DNA from: JALZHR01 sp036388635 | GTDB lineage: Bacteria > Acidobacteriota > Blastocatellia > Pyrinomonadales > Pyrinomonadaceae | Direction: 5' to 3' | DNA: 64,000 nucleotides | NCBI GenBank assembly: GCA_036388635.1 | Contig: DASVRL010000422.1 | Location: 1 to 64,000 of the forward strand | Shown: positions 24,316 through 33,470 of the stretch, one piece after another | Layout of the letters: every line of letters starts with the position of its first letter | How positions within the stretch are numbered: position 1 is the first letter of the stretch | Translations under genes and position numbers: made by a program | The notes under the pieces: model-generated | Told to the model about the DNA's origin: nothing | Databases searched by the model: none | Seen by the model: only the letters and a program-made list of their open reading frames with translations

Positions 24316-24318
24316 AGT

Positions 24319-24418
24319 CGTAAATGCAAAATTCAAAACGCGAAAGGCAAAATGCCGGAGTAAAATTTCAGATTTGATTTTGGCTTATTCATTTTGCCTT
24401 TTGCCTCTTGTATTTTGC
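24319..24418. repeat. Palindrome H (GCAAAAT/AAAATGC units) between cdaA and cdaR
   Basis: AATGCAAAATTCAAAACGCG and GGCAAAATG on one side face CATTTTGCC, TTTTGCCTC and ATTTTGC on the other, in roughly seven-base steps. It separates two genes that are normally tightly coupled. Confidence 0.6.
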
Positions 24419-25264
24419 TTATCCAATCGTGATTTCCGATTCGGCTTCCTTCATCGTCTTGGTCGCCTTTCGTTTTCTTTCGATGACGGGAATATCCATC
24501 GCGTTTAAAAGCAGGCTGCGCAGCTGGTTGGTGTCCAGGTTTCGCTTCATCCGCCCGCCGTCGATAAAAGAAATCAAGCCGGTTTCTTCGGAGACGACGA
24601 TTGAAACGGCGTCGGTGTCTTCGGTAATGCCGATGGCGGCGCGGTGGCGCGTGCCGAGCTCGCGCGAAATGCTCGGATTTTTCGTCAGCGGCAAAAAGAC
24701 GGAAGCGGCGACGATGCGCTCGCGCTGAATAATGACCGCGCCGTCGTGCAGCGGCGTGGACGGATTGAATATCGTCACGAGCAAATCGTAAGTCAACTTT
24801 GCGTCGAGCTGGACGCCCGCATCGCTCAGATTTCGCAAGCCGACGTTTCTTTCCAGAACAATCAACGCGCCGATTTTCTCCGATGAGAGCGTCGTCGCCG
24901 CCAGCACGACTTCATCGTAAATCGTTTCGCCGAGCTGCCCGCGCTGGCGCCGAAAAACGGGAAAGCGCAGCTGGTTGCCGAAATAAATCAAAGCCTGCCG
25001 GATTTCCGATTGAAAAAGCACGATGACCGCGACGCCGACATAAAGCAGCGCGCCGCGCAAAACGAATTCGAGCGTCGCCAAATCCTGCGCGACCGCCAGC
25101 CAGTAAAGCAGACCGAGCGTGACCATTCCGACCGCCATCGGCATACCGCGAGTGCCGCGCAAAAGTTTGAGCAGGACATAGACAATGATGAAAACCAGCA
25201 CAATGTCTATCGCGTTTCGCACGGTGTTAAATGCCGGAAGATATTCGCTAACAGGCGTCTGCAT
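24419..25264 (-). CDS. cdaA: Diadenylate cyclase CdaA
   Basis: CdaA makes the second messenger c-di-AMP from two ATP. The 281-residue protein has three N-terminal membrane helices (for example AIDIVLVFIIVYVLLKLL), and a cytoplasmic DAC domain with the DGA motif in STPLHDGAVIIQRERI and the RHR motif in LGTRHRAAIGITEDTDAV. Both motifs are intact, so it should be active. It lies upstream of cdaR as in many bacteria; a glmM gene, often third, is not present. The call is firm. Confidence 0.96.
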   Translation of the reverse strand: MQTPVSEYLPAFNTVRNAIDIVLVFIIVYVLLKLLRGTRGMPMAVGMVTLGLLYWLAVAQDLATLEFVLRGALLYVGVAVIVLFQSEIRQALIYFGNQLRFPVFRRQRGQLGETIYDEVVLAATTLSSEKIGALIVLERNVGLRNLSDAGVQLDAKLTYDLLVTIFNPSTPLHDGAVIIQRERIVAASVFLPLTKNPSISRELGTRHRAAIGITEDTDAVSIVVSEETGLISFIDGGRMKRNLDTNQLRSLLLNAMDIPVIERKRKATKTMKEAESEITIG

Positions 25265-25399
25265 TATGGAAAATTCGGATTTTTGTTGCGTGTTTCAGAT
25301 GCGAAATCCGGCGCACCCGAAACTAAAAACTAAAACGACCGCCTTCGTTTTGAAGTTCGACCAAGCGTTTGAAGTTGCCAAAGAAACTTTTTTTTCGCG

Positions 25400-25981
25400 T
25401 CAGCCGATATGCTGCGGCATCGGCAACGGCACGTTGCTATCCTTTTGGCGCGCCGTTTCCAGAAATATCATATCAACTTTCGGCTCGGCTTTTTTTATCG
25501 TTTCTTCAATTTCCGCAATCGTTTGAATGATTTCGTTATTCGTCAAATCGTCTTTTAGGTTGACGTGAGCGTTGACCAGAATTTGCTTTGGCGCAAGGTG
25601 CATCGTCAACAATTCGACGACATCGACCACGTTTAGATGCGATTTGACGGCTTCGAGGATTTTCGCGCAGTTTTTCGCCGTCGCCGCTTCGCCCAAAAGA
25701 AGTCCACGCGAAGAACGTGCCAGATAGAAAGCGACAATCGCCAGCACGACGCCGATGGTGATGGAAGCGATGCCGTCCCAGAGTCTGCCTTCATACGGCG
25801 GAACGGGATATTGACCCAAAAGCAAGCCGACCGCCGCAATCACAAAGACCTGGTTCGTCGTGTCCGCCAGCGAGTGCAGCGATTCCGCCATCAATCCCGC
25901 CGAGCCGGTGAGCAACGCACCGATAAATTTCAAAATCGTGATTAACCCATTTGCAACTAAAGCGCCTAAAACGGCAAGCAT
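25400..25981 (-). CDS. Cation diffusion facilitator-type transporter with an internal deletion
   Basis: A 193-residue protein. The start is normal for a CDF transporter of the ZnT9-like type (VANGLITILKFIGALLTGSA, then HSLADTTNQ), with AGGAG before the ATG. The end is also normal (DGIASITIGVVLAIVAFYLA, then LLLGEAA and the cytoplasmic domain). The middle is missing: after HSLADTTNQ the sequence passes directly to the region of TM5, without the RRPP...HPFGYG loop and TM3-TM4. Family members are about 300-330 residues. Without TM3-TM4 and half of the metal site, transport is unlikely unless it pairs with another protein. It could equally be a pseudogene whose frame survived. Confidence 0.75.
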   Translation of the reverse strand: MLAVLGALVANGLITILKFIGALLTGSAGLMAESLHSLADTTNQVFVIAAVGLLLGQYPVPPYEGRLWDGIASITIGVVLAIVAFYLARSSRGLLLGEAATAKNCAKILEAVKSHLNVVDVVELLTMHLAPKQILVNAHVNLKDDLTNNEIIQTIAEIEETIKKAEPKVDMIFLETARQKDSNVPLPMPQHIG

Positions 25982-26038
25982 TCAATAGCTCCTTCTAACA
26001 AATATAATTTTATTGATTATGTGACAAAAAGAAGGGAA

Positions 26039-26160
26039 ACCGCAAAAAGCAAATGCAAAATTCAAAGTGTAAAGTGCAAAATGTCGGGATTTAAGATTGA
26101 GGATTCAGAATCAAATCGCTTTTTTCATATCGCGTTTTGCGTTTTGAATCTGGCGTTAAT
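26039..26160. repeat. Palindrome I (GCAAAAT / AAAGTGC units)
   Basis: AAATGCAAAATTCAAAGTGT, AAAGTGCAAAAT on one side face ATCGCGTTTTGCGTTTTGAATC on the other, with GATTCAGAATCAAATC in the middle. It separates the CDF and site-2 protease genes and is the last member of the series in the window. Confidence 0.55.
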
Positions 26161-27264
26161 TCAGCTTCTTTTTCTGATTTTGCCGCGCTGGAGAAAGCCG
26201 ACCAGCTCGCCGTTTTCGTCAATCACGCCGAGCGCGCCGATGCCGTTGGCGCGCATCAATTCGCGGGCGTCGGCAACGGACGAAGTATTTTCGACAAAAT
26301 AATCGGTCGTCACCGGACGCATTATTTCCAAAATCTGTTTTTTATGCCAATCCTCGCGCGGAATCTTTTTCAAATCCGCCAGCGTCAGGACGCCGTAAAG
26401 CTGCCGGTCGCGTGCCACCAGAAAAACGCTCTGGCGATGAACGGGCAAAATATGGTCGATAAAATGCAAAACGCTGGCTTCGGGCGCGACCGCGACCGGC
26501 AGAGTCATCGCTTCTTCGACCGGGAAATTTTCGTTTTTGGAAGCCTGTTTAATAATTCCCGTCGCCGCGTCCAGCAGAAAAAGCCCGACCAGCACCGTCC
26601 AGATTCCGGTAAAAAAATCGCCGCGCAAAAATGAAATATACAATCCGACGCTGATCAGAGCGATAGCGATAATTTGCCCGGCGCGCCCGGTCGTAATGGT
26701 CGCTTCGTTTAAATCCGTGCCGCGCCGCCACAAAAAAGCGCGCAAAACGCGCCCGCCGTCCAGCGGATAACCCGGAAAAAGATTGAAAATCGCCAGCAGC
26801 ATATTGCCGAAAAACAACATCGTCAAGAGCGGCGTGAGAATATCGGTCTGGAGAAAAAGCGAAAGTCCGGCGAGCAGCAAAAACACCAGCGCCAGCAGAA
26901 AACTGGCGAAAGGTCCGGCAATCGCGATGCGAAACTCGGCGCGCGGCGTATCCGGCTCGCGCCGGAAGCGCGCCAGACCGCCGAACGGATGCAGAACGAT
27001 TTCTAAAACCTCGACGCCCTCGCGCCGCGCCGTAAAAGCGTGCGCCAGCTCGTGAAACAGTATCGAAGCAAAAAAAACGAGCGTCGAGATAAAAGCCAAA
27101 ACGAGACGAACGGCGAAGTTTTCAATCAGTTCGGCGGGAATATTTACCGCCGTCAAAACGGAAATCAAAATCAAAACGCCAAACCAGCGATAATCGACCC
27201 GCACGGGAATATCGAAAACGTGCGCGACCAGAAGCTGGCGTTTGGAAAACTCGATTACATTCAT
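26161..27264 (-). CDS. Site-2 protease family (M50) membrane metalloprotease with CBS pair
   Basis: A 367-residue intramembrane metalloprotease. The zinc motif HELAH lies in ILFHELAHAFTARREGVEVL and the second motif is NLFPGYPLDGGRVLRAF. Six or so hydrophobic segments precede a cytoplasmic CBS pair (about 250-367; for example VLTLADLKKIPREDWHKKQI and IMRPVTTDYFVENTSSVADA). This is the SpoIVFB/Rv2625c-like subclass, in which CBS domains sense adenine nucleotides. The substrate is unknown. Nothing about the neighbours suggests an anti-sigma target. Confidence 0.92.
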   Translation of the reverse strand: MNVIEFSKRQLLVAHVFDIPVRVDYRWFGVLILISVLTAVNIPAELIENFAVRLVLAFISTLVFFASILFHELAHAFTARREGVEVLEIVLHPFGGLARFRREPDTPRAEFRIAIAGPFASFLLALVFLLLAGLSLFLQTDILTPLLTMLFFGNMLLAIFNLFPGYPLDGGRVLRAFLWRRGTDLNEATITTGRAGQIIAIALISVGLYISFLRGDFFTGIWTVLVGLFLLDAATGIIKQASKNENFPVEEAMTLPVAVAPEASVLHFIDHILPVHRQSVFLVARDRQLYGVLTLADLKKIPREDWHKKQILEIMRPVTTDYFVENTSSVADARELMRANGIGALGVIDENGELVGFLQRGKIRKRS

Positions 27265-27380
27265 CTTTTACTGGTAAGGATAAATTATGAATGAGATAAG
27301 TCGAAATAGTCTAGCTTCGGTCTATCTTTATAATTTTTATTTGGATTGGAAAATTAATGAAATGCGCGCTGATATTAAGA

Positions 27381-27419
27381 GGCGGAATTGATGCTAAACG
27401 ATATCTGGCATCAATTCCG
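27381..27419. repeat. Perfect 13-base inverted repeat
   Basis: GCGGAATTGATGC and GCATCAATTCCGC are separated by 13 bases. It lies just downstream of the FG-GAP pseudogene on the minus strand and may be its former terminator, though a U-tract is weak. Confidence 0.6.
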
Positions 27420-27474
27420 CCATAAAGCGGACGACGTATCCGGCGCGTATTTTTATCGTCAGCGCCGTTTGTAT

Positions 27475-27899
27475 CTACGGGACGAACGCCGCCGGAATCG
27501 GTTTGTCGCCGGTCGCTCCGAATTGGACGGCGCGAAACTGGTTGTTCGAGCTTTGCACTATATACCAGTTTCCGCTGCGGAAAACGGCAATATCGGTTTT
27601 CTCGTCGCCGTCGTAATCGGCTGCCACCGGAATGTCGCTGGCAATTCCGAACTGGATGGCGTGGTGCCCGGACTGAAACGAGCCTGCGACAAAACGGCGG
27701 GAAAAGTCGCATTGAGCGCGCCGTCGCGCAAAGCCGCATCAACCGGCGACGGCAGAAGAAGATTTTGAGATTTGACTGTCGTTTCCGGTGGAAAAACAAA
27801 AGCCAGCAGCGCCAGCACGACGAGCGCCGCGCGCGAAGAACGCGAAGAAGACGCAGAATAAGCGCCGCGCAAAAATAACTTACTGATTTGATACAACAT
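27475..27899 (-). pseudogene. Frameshifted FG-GAP/VCBS repeat protein remnant
   Basis: The reading frame from 27899 encodes a signal-anchor-like N-terminus (ALVVLALLAFVFPPETTV). Near 27680 the sense passes into another frame, which encodes AIQFGIASDIPVAADYDGDE, KTDIAVFRSGNWYIVQSSNN and AVQFGATGDKPIPAAFVP, then a stop at 27475. These are typical FG-GAP/VCBS repeat units and the usual C-terminal end of large secreted proteins in these bacteria. The gene is both frameshifted and very short, so it is a remnant. Confidence 0.72.
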
Positions 27900-28162
27900 A
27901 ATTTTAAATATTTTTTTGTTCGTCTGAAATGAGAAAAAGTGAGCTTGTTTTGTGTAACGGCAAGTATATTTTAGATAAATTTTAAAAGCAATCGCTTTCT
28001 TTCAGTGAAGTTACTAAATAAGTGTCGTTAAGATAAATCCCGATGAGTTCGTTTTATGGCGCGAAAAAGTTTCGGCTTACGGTGTGTGAAATTTAACCTG
28101 CGGCGGAGCTTGCGGATGAAAAAACAATCGTTAAATTTTTCGGATTATTTGTTTTTCTTTTT
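27900..28162. other. Intergenic stretch without recognised features
   Basis: AT-rich sequence between the FG-GAP remnant and the kinase gene; it could hold the promoter of neither gene with certainty. Nothing else seen. Confidence 0.5.
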
Positions 28163-31060
28163 TTATTGATTTTGAGAATTGTCGAGCAGCCAAATGTCCG
28201 ATTGATTGGAAAGAGCCGTGTAATAAAGAAGGCGTCCGTCGCGGCTGACGAACGGCGCGCGAATATGTTCGGGCTGGTGTGAAAATATTTCCTTTATTTT
28301 TTTTGTTTCGGTATCGGCGATGTAAATTTTATTTTCCCGCACGAAAACGAAGCGGCGGCTGTCGGCGAGCCACGACGGAATCATATCGCCGTCGGCGGGT
28401 TCGTCCGAGAGTCGTTCGAGACGTTTTGTTTCCAGCGAATAAAAGCCGACAACGTATTGTTCGAGCGGAAAAACTCCGACGATTTTTTTGCCGTCGGGCG
28501 ACCAATCCCAGGTGGTCAGGCGATTTTCGATTTCCGGCGGCAAAACTCTCTGCGGCGATTGCTCCTGCCAGTTTTTTGTTAAATCAATCTGCCACGACTG
28601 CTTATCGTTCGTGTAAATCAAATGTTTGCCGTCCGGCGACCAATTCGGAAAAGATGAGCCGAGCTTGGGCGTGTATTCAAAAGTGACCTGCCGCAGATTG
28701 CTGCCGTCGGCGTCGCAAACCCAGATTTCCATTCCGATGTTTCGGTCTGAGGCGAAGGCGATTTGTTTGCCGTCGGGCGACCAGCGCGGGTAACGGTCAA
28801 ACGGCGCGTCGTTGGTGATGTCGCGCCAATCGCTGCCGTCGCGGTTGACGACCACGATGTCGTCCTGCGTGCGCCGCCTCTGGTGCATCACGAACTGCCT
28901 GCCGTCGGGCGACAATTCCGCCCGCACGATGACGCGGTCGCCGCGCGTTATCCAAAACCAATCGCCGACGGTTCGCTCGTTCAGCGAATCGAACTCGACG
29001 CCCTGAATGTTCGATTGACTGTCGGTCTGCACGTAAATCATCCGCTTTCCGTCGCGCGAAAAATTCAGATGGCGGCTGTATTTCGAAGGCGAAACAATCG
29101 GTTCCGGCGCTGAAAGGGCTTCGCCGGTCGTCTGGTCAATCGCCACGCGCCAGAAATTCAAGTTCCCGTTTTTATCGGAAACGAAATACAAAAACTTTCC
29201 GTCCGGCGACCAGACCGGATTCCAGTTCGACGTGGCAAAATCCTTGGTAATAACGACCGGTTCGCCGCCGCCCGCCGGAATTGTGGCGATGTCGCGGCGC
29301 GCTAAAGTTTCCGGATAATACCAGTACGCGATGCGTTTTCCGTTCGGCGACCAGGCGGGAAACGTCGCTTCTTCTTTGAGCAATTCGCGTTTGGCTCCGG
29401 TTTCGACGTTAATAATCCATAAGCCGTTATTGTGTCCGCTGCGGACGTTCGGCGCGGAAAGTCCGAACGTCCCGACGACGATTTCCGTGCCGTCCGGCGA
29501 CCACGAAGGCTGATAACCGAAATCGGCGACGCGACGCTGGTTTTCGCCCGACGCGCCCATAACATATATGCCTTCCGGCTCGCGCTCGGAACGAAAGGCG
29601 ATTTGCTCGCCGTTCGGCGAAAAAGCGGGCTGCGTGTCGTCGGCTGGCGAATCTTTTGTTAAGTTTGTCGCGTTTTTTCCGCCGACGCGCTGAATGTAAA
29701 CGTCAAATTTCCCGCCTGTCTCTGCGGCATAAACAAAGGATTTGCCGTCGGGCGAGAGCGCCGGAAAATATTCCGTCCCCTGCCGGTCGGTCAGCTGGAT
29801 GTTCGTCGCTTTGCTCCAATCAATCGCGGCGGTTTGATTTTGCCGAAAGACAAAAAACCAGATGCCCGCCGCGCCGATTAAAGCCAAAAGAAAAACGCCG
29901 AGCGCCGGAATCAGATAATTTCTCCGCGTCTTCTCTGCGGCTTCTTCGCGTGTGCCGCGCGTTCCGCTTGCGCTTTCGAGCGAAGGTGACGAATCAATCT
30001 CGCGGCGGACGCGCTTCAAATCGGCGCGCAGGTCCGACGCGCTTTGATAGGAAAGCTCCGCGTCCTTTTCCAGAGCTTTGCTTAAAATTCTATCGAGCTC
30101 GGCTGGCAGATTCGGTTTGAGTTCGGTAACAGGCGGCGGCTCTTCGGATAAGATTTTTTGAAACGTCGATTGCCGCGTTTCGCCTTTGAACGGATTGACG
30201 CCCGTCAGCATTTCGTATAAACAGACGCTGATGCTCCATAAATCCGTGCGATGGTCGACGCGGTCGTCCGCAACCTGTTCGGGCGACATATAGGCGGGCG
30301 TGCCCATAATGATACCTTTCTGCGTGTAGTTTGAAAGGCTTTGCTGAAATTCGGTATTTTCGACGAGCTTTGCCAGACCGAAATCCAGGACTTTGACGTA
30401 ACCGTCCGGGCGCAGCATTATATTTTCCGGCTTAATGTCGCGGTGAATGATTCCGGCTTTGTGCGCGGCTGAAAGCGCTTCGCAGGTTTGCGAGACGACC
30501 GAAAGCGTCCGTTTGAGCTGAGCGCCGCGATTTATCAAATCTCTGACCGTTTCGCCTTCGACGTATTCGGTGGCGATATAATTGATTCCGTCCGCGCTGC
30601 CGACATCGTGAATCGTCACGATATACGGGTGATTCAGAGCCGAAACGGCAAGCGCCTCGCGCTCGAAACGTTTGACTCTTTCCTCGTCCGTCAGAAATTC
30701 GGCGGGCAAGATTTTCAGCGCGACCTTGCGGTTTAATTTCGAATCGAGCGCCAGATAAACTTCGCCCATACCGCCCGCGCCGATCGGCTTTTCTATTTTA
30801 TATGTCCCGAATTGCCTGCCGACGAGCGAAAAATGCGCGTCGCCCGCTTCTTCGGCGAGTTCCCGCGCCATCAGCTTCATCGCCGAATTTTCCATAAACT
30901 CTTCCGCTTCGGCTTGGGCTTCTAATAAGCCCAGAACTTCGGTCTTTAATTCGACGTCGGCGCCGCATCTTTCCGACAAAAACGCTTCGCGCCCGGCGCC
31001 TGGAATCTCCAGCGCCTCGGCGAAAATCTCGTCAATTTGTCTGTAACGGGCGGCATTCAT
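28163..31060 (-). CDS. Serine/threonine protein kinase with TolB-like beta-propeller
   Basis: A 965-residue membrane kinase. A helical N-terminal segment (about 1-80) precedes a Hanks-type kinase domain (about 83-350) with GAGGMGEVYLA, the Lys in KVALKILPAEF, catalytic HRDIKPENIML and DFGLAKL, all intact. One membrane helix is near 380-402 (YLIPALGVFLLALIGAAGIW). The rest, outside the cytoplasm, is a PD40/TolB-type propeller with repeated SPDG blocks (FSPNGEQIAF, WSPDGKFLYFVSDKNGN). It starts four bases after an ECF sigma factor gene, a pairing typical of Acidobacteriota, so it may control that sigma factor. Confidence 0.95.
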   Translation of the reverse strand: MNAARYRQIDEIFAEALEIPGAGREAFLSERCGADVELKTEVLGLLEAQAEAEEFMENSAMKLMARELAEEAGDAHFSLVGRQFGTYKIEKPIGAGGMGEVYLALDSKLNRKVALKILPAEFLTDEERVKRFEREALAVSALNHPYIVTIHDVGSADGINYIATEYVEGETVRDLINRGAQLKRTLSVVSQTCEALSAAHKAGIIHRDIKPENIMLRPDGYVKVLDFGLAKLVENTEFQQSLSNYTQKGIIMGTPAYMSPEQVADDRVDHRTDLWSISVCLYEMLTGVNPFKGETRQSTFQKILSEEPPPVTELKPNLPAELDRILSKALEKDAELSYQSASDLRADLKRVRREIDSSPSLESASGTRGTREEAAEKTRRNYLIPALGVFLLALIGAAGIWFFVFRQNQTAAIDWSKATNIQLTDRQGTEYFPALSPDGKSFVYAAETGGKFDVYIQRVGGKNATNLTKDSPADDTQPAFSPNGEQIAFRSEREPEGIYVMGASGENQRRVADFGYQPSWSPDGTEIVVGTFGLSAPNVRSGHNNGLWIINVETGAKRELLKEEATFPAWSPNGKRIAYWYYPETLARRDIATIPAGGGEPVVITKDFATSNWNPVWSPDGKFLYFVSDKNGNLNFWRVAIDQTTGEALSAPEPIVSPSKYSRHLNFSRDGKRMIYVQTDSQSNIQGVEFDSLNERTVGDWFWITRGDRVIVRAELSPDGRQFVMHQRRRTQDDIVVVNRDGSDWRDITNDAPFDRYPRWSPDGKQIAFASDRNIGMEIWVCDADGSNLRQVTFEYTPKLGSSFPNWSPDGKHLIYTNDKQSWQIDLTKNWQEQSPQRVLPPEIENRLTTWDWSPDGKKIVGVFPLEQYVVGFYSLETKRLERLSDEPADGDMIPSWLADSRRFVFVRENKIYIADTETKKIKEIFSHQPEHIRAPFVSRDGRLLYYTALSNQSDIWLLDNSQNQ

Positions 31061-31063
31061 CCT

Positions 31064-31624
31064 TTATGTCTGACTCAGTTCACGATAAAGCCACGCTTTT
31101 GCCCTCGACCATTCGCGCATTACCGTGACGCCGGAGATTTTCAGGACTTCCGCCGTTTCTTCGACGCTCAATCCGCCGAAAAATTTCATCTCGACAATTT
31201 TCGCTTTGCGCTCGTCCCAATCGGCGAGTTTGTTTAAGGCTTCGTCGAGCGCGACTAAATCGGCGGACTTCGCGGTTAGGTTAAAGGCTTCGTCCAAAGA
31301 AATCTGCTGCATTTTGCCGTCTTTCGATTTTGGTCGGCGGCGGGCGAAATCAACCAGAATTTTTCTCATTAAATTTGCCGAAACGCCGAAAAAATGCGCC
31401 CGATTTTCCCACCGGACGGCTTTCCAATCAATCAGGCGCAGATATGCTTCGTTGACCAGCGCGGTCGTTTGCAGCGTGTGCCCGTCGCGCTCGCGGCGCA
31501 TATAGCTTTTGGCTAAGCGGTGCAGCTCGGCGTAAATCATCGGCGTTAATTCTTCGAGCGCGGCAGCGTCGCCGCCGCTCCATTTTTTGAGGAGTTCGGT
31601 TACGTTTGGATTCTCTGAAGCCAT
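31064..31624 (-). CDS. ECF-type RNA polymerase sigma factor (kinase-associated)
   Basis: A 186-residue extracytoplasmic-function sigma factor. Region 2 includes YAELHRLAKSYMRRERDGHT and LVNEAYLRLIDW, and region 4 has DERKAKIVEMKFFGGLSVEE followed by TAEVLKISGVTVMREWSRAK. This is the TIGR02999-type group found with serine/threonine kinases and lacking a classical anti-sigma factor. The kinase gene follows directly on the same strand, so phosphorylation is a likely control. The ATG at 31624 begins MASENPNVTELL. Confidence 0.92.
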   Translation of the reverse strand: MASENPNVTELLKKWSGGDAAALEELTPMIYAELHRLAKSYMRRERDGHTLQTTALVNEAYLRLIDWKAVRWENRAHFFGVSANLMRKILVDFARRRPKSKDGKMQQISLDEAFNLTAKSADLVALDEALNKLADWDERKAKIVEMKFFGGLSVEETAEVLKISGVTVMREWSRAKAWLYRELSQT

Positions 31625-31860
31625 TTTCGCTTATGAATTCGACGGTCAAAATGAGGAAACGCGCTCGAAACAAGTGTCTTGTTTATCGTAATTACGCACT
31701 GGAGTTCGCGCGCGTTTCGGCAAAAACTAAAAATTCAATTTAACACAGTCGAGGCGAAACGAAAAATATTTTTTCTCCGGCGTGATAGGTTTTGGCGAAC
31801 TCCGACGCCATAGCTATCGAACGGCGGAAAACGCGCCGAATTTATACAAAGGAGTTAATT

Positions 31861-33141
31861 ATGAAAAATCTAAAATTTTTAATCGCGTTGATAGTTTTCG
31901 GATTGCTGCTCAATCCGACCATCGCTCCGGCTCAGACGGTCGGATTAAACACGCAGGCAGATACAATTAAATTCGACAAAGGAAGTTTTGAAACGGTAAT
32001 CAAAAGAAATTTTGACCGCAGAGTGATGGGCTATCAGGTCATTTTGCTGAAAAAAGGGCAAATCGTTTCCGAGCTGGCTGACGGGCTGGCGCGCAACCCG
32101 GCTGACGGCAACGTGAAAATGACCGTCAACACGCCCGCCAATATCGGCAGCACGGTGAAATTTTTCGGCGGCACGGCGCTGCTGCAAAAGTTTCAAAAAA
32201 ACAACGAAATGGACGCGTGGCTAGACAAAGAAGTATACAAATATTTTCCCCAAATCTGGCAGGATGAAATGCACTTCAGCATCAAGCAAATCAAGTTTCG
32301 GGATTTGCTTCAGCACAAAGGCGGCTTTATCCACAACGACCCGGACCCGAGTATTAAAGTTTATTTCGATTACCTGAGAAAAGGCGTGACCAGCGACCAG
32401 ACCCAAACCTACGCCTACGGCAAAAGAAACTACGCCAACGCCAACATTACGACCATCGGTTATGTGCTGGCGGCGATTAATAATCCGTTGCTTTTAAATA
32501 TGGTCAATAAAAAAATCGCCGACAAAAATCTCAAAGCCAATGACCCGGAAATCCAAGCTTTATTGGGTCAGAGTTTTGAAAATTATATGAAAGCGAAAAT
32601 TTTCAGCCAGATAAATCCGGCGATTTCGCCGAGCTGCGACGCGCCGAACGAATACCCGAAGAAAAACATCGTTTACGCGAAAATGTATAACCTGCCGACG
32701 ACGGCGACGGCGGGCGGCGAATACTCTTCAAAAACCAACGGCGGCGCGTGTCACGCGGCTGGCGGCTGGTATATTACGGGGCGCGAGCTGGCGGCGTATG
32801 TGGCAAATTACGCTGCGTCCGACGAGATTGTTACGACGGCGACGCGCGATTTGATGTTTGACGACGATGCGGCGCAAGAGCGTCTGGTTTGGTCTATGAT
32901 CGAGCCTGACGGCAGTCTTCTGAAAAACTTCGGCTGGAACACTTCGCCTTATATGGGCGGCGACCACCCGGTCGGAACGAGCAAAGCGCACGCCACGATA
33001 GTCAAGCTGCCGAATGATTATTACGCCGTCGGAATCATCAATTCCGATATTTTGAACAACCAGGGACAAGCCGGCGGTTCCAGGCTTCTGACGCAGAATA
33101 TCATCGAAGCGTTTAAAGCCGGCGTTGCCGCGAATTTTTAA
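31861..33141 (+). CDS. Secreted serine hydrolase (beta-lactamase class C/PBP4* family)
   Basis: A 426-residue protein with a signal peptide (MKNLKFLIALIVFGLLLNPT, ending in APAQ). The beta-lactamase-like fold shows SxxK in NIGSTVKFFGG, a Tyr-x-Asn motif in KRNYANANITT and a final segment around GTSKAHATIV that may fill the third motif. It should act as an esterase or D-aminopeptidase-like enzyme outside the cytoplasm. The start at 31861 has AAAGGAG before it; the upstream in-frame start at 31792 would bury the signal peptide. Divergent from the sigma factor gene. Confidence 0.85.
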   Translation: MKNLKFLIALIVFGLLLNPTIAPAQTVGLNTQADTIKFDKGSFETVIKRNFDRRVMGYQVILLKKGQIVSELADGLARNPADGNVKMTVNTPANIGSTVKFFGGTALLQKFQKNNEMDAWLDKEVYKYFPQIWQDEMHFSIKQIKFRDLLQHKGGFIHNDPDPSIKVYFDYLRKGVTSDQTQTYAYGKRNYANANITTIGYVLAAINNPLLLNMVNKKIADKNLKANDPEIQALLGQSFENYMKAKIFSQINPAISPSCDAPNEYPKKNIVYAKMYNLPTTATAGGEYSSKTNGGACHAAGGWYITGRELAAYVANYAASDEIVTTATRDLMFDDDAAQERLVWSMIEPDGSLLKNFGWNTSPYMGGDHPVGTSKAHATIVKLPNDYYAVGIINSDILNNQGQAGGSRLLTQNIIEAFKAGVAANF

Positions 33142-33320
33142 CGGCAGGTAAAGCGCAAAGGAAATAGAGCGTCGATAACACGGATAAATCAGATTTACAC
33201 TGATTTTAGCTCTAAGCTAAAGCCCCGTTAAGACGAAACCGAGTTATGACCCAAAGCGCGCATTATTTATCAAGAGAATTATAATCTCACTCGATTTGAA
33301 GTGAATTTTCAATTTTCCAA

Positions 33321-33356
33321 AAGAAGGCTTCGCACTATTTTCGGCGAAGCCTTCTT
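33321..33356. terminator. Hairpin terminator after the serine hydrolase region
   Basis: AAGAAGGCTTCGC at 33321-33333 pairs perfectly with 33344-33356 around a ten-base loop. A-rich and T-rich flanks on both sides make it usable in both directions. Confidence 0.7.
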
Positions 33357-33392
33357 ATTAAAATTTAAAATTGAAAAACATAAAACACAATT

Positions 33393-33470
33393 TTATCTGA
33401 CAAAAGCGCCAGGCGCCGGCATATGCCCGTTCGTGCCGAACTGAAAGATTGAAAAATAAGGGCAAACAAA
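33393..33470 (-). pseudogene. Relic of an FG-GAP/VCBS protein C-terminus
   Basis: The minus strand reads CPYFSIFQFGTNGHMPAPGA-FVR and a stop. It mirrors the ending AVQFGATGDKPIPAAFVP of the remnant near 27475. No start codon or repeat domain remains upstream. Confidence 0.4.
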
